A DNA stretch of 15,787 nucleotides from an uncultured Bacteriovoracaceae bacterium. GTDB taxonomy: Bacteria > Bdellovibrionota > Bacteriovoracia > Bacteriovoracales > Bacteriovoracaceae. The DNA lies in assembly GCA_937952395.1 (NCBI GenBank), contig CALFYV010000182.1, forward strand, positions 1 through 15,787. The letters run 5' to 3'. Positions 15,367-15,787 of this stretch are shown one piece after another. How positions within the stretch are numbered: position 1 is the first letter of the stretch; every line of letters starts with the position of its first letter. The notes beneath the pieces are model-generated. The model saw nothing but the letters and a program-made list of their open reading frames with translations. It searched no databases and was not told the origin of the DNA. The position numbers were made by a program, and so were the translations under genes.

Positions 15367-15787
15367 ATGTCTCAAATTTTAAAAAGCTTTGGCACCCAAA
15401 CATACCAAATCATTTACCCCGTGGCCCAAGAACACGATGGTTTAAGACTAGACCAATTTGTTCTAAAATACTTCTCTACGTTTTCTCGTGAAATTATCAA
15501 AAGAAAAATTGAAAAAGGCGAAGTGAAAATTCCAGGTCGTCCTTTTCCTCACAAGCCTTCGGCTAAAGTTTATCATGGAGAAAGTGTTCAAATAGTCACT
15601 CATAAAGAAGGTTTGGAGGATGAATTTTGGAGAGGCCAGAAGCTAAGACTCGACTCACCTTCGATCATCTTTGAAGATGAAGATCTTTTAGTTATTAACA
15701 AGCCTCCTTACATGAGTACTCACCCAGCTGGTAATCACCTTTTTAACTGTGCCACCGTCTATTACGAACCCCTCTATGGCCACACCA
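15367..15787 (+). CDS. RluA/RluD-family pseudouridine synthase (3' end outside window)
   Basis: Converts uridines in rRNA or tRNA to pseudouridine. The first 140 residues are present. About 20-80 are an S4 RNA-binding domain (LRLDQFVLKYFSTFSREIIKRKIEKG and a VKIPGRP strand), with some extra residues before it. The start of the catalytic domain follows: FEDEDLLVINKPPYMSTHPAG, the conserved KPxGxxxHP-type strand. The catalytic HRLDxxTSG motif should lie beyond the window edge, so activity cannot be judged. It starts 5 bases after the prkA stop and is probably co-transcribed. Which of RluA, RluC or RluD it corresponds to cannot be told from this part. Confidence 0.85.
   Translation, partial: MSQILKSFGTQTYQIIYPVAQEHDGLRLDQFVLKYFSTFSREIIKRKIEKGEVKIPGRPFPHKPSAKVYHGESVQIVTHKEGLEDEFWRGQKLRLDSPSIIFEDEDLLVINKPPYMSTHPAGNHLFNCATVYYEPLYGHT

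Noticed and set aside
1..15787. Insertion sequences, CRISPR arrays, tRNA or rRNA genes
   Set aside because: No transposase motifs, regularly spaced repeats, or tRNA/rRNA-like stretches were seen; the space is filled by protein genes.

Overview
This window is low-GC, densely packed bacterial chromosome: housekeeping genes, short intergenic gaps and no rRNA, tRNA, CRISPR array or insertion sequence that I can see. The gene set (PrkA kinase, ParA/ParB, lipoproteins with unusual lipoboxes, a secreted Cys-rich/FGE-fold pair) and the AT-rich codon use suggest a Gram-negative of the Bdellovibrionota type (for example Bacteriovoracales). That placement is inference from gene content and style, not from a marker gene.

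Layout. (a) 1-1807, plus strand: 3' part of rsfS, then rlmH interrupted by stop codons, then an ATP-type 6-phosphofructokinase, closely spaced as one operon. (b) 1779-3854, minus strand: glutamate dehydrogenase (gdhA) split by an in-frame TAA, then a 70-residue membrane protein coupled to its end, then a protein made only of the N-terminal domain of YifB/ComM-like Mg-chelatase relatives, whose 3' end overlaps pfkA tail to tail. gdhA has a readable promoter and a perfect 16-bp palindrome at its predicted transcription start. (c) 3919-4785, minus: an unrecognised exported protein split by an in-frame TAG. (d) 4939-6624, minus: a parA-parB pair. (e) 6781-10972, plus: nadA (quinolinate synthase), a NifS-type cysteine desulfurase and a degenerate 5'-nucleotidase-like lipoprotein, spaced as an operon. 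(f) 10966-13076, minus: a membrane-anchored FGE/SUMF1-fold protein and a Cys-rich lipoprotein, overlapping genes. (g) 13160-end, plus: PrkA-family serine kinase, then the 5' part of an RluD-family pseudouridine synthase.

The most striking observation is that three neighbouring genes (rlmH, gdhA and the exported protein) are full length only if in-frame stops are ignored. All three stop types occur, all within about 0.4-4.5 kb, while every gene from 4.9 kb on is intact. Either this is a patch of gene decay or poor sequence, or (less likely) readthrough. Other leads are a probable leaderless nadA transcript, two proteins that keep an enzyme fold but have lost the catalytic residues (the 5'-nucleotidase-like and FGE-like proteins), and the isolated YifB/ComM N-terminal domain. 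I found no convincing new defence or mobile system.
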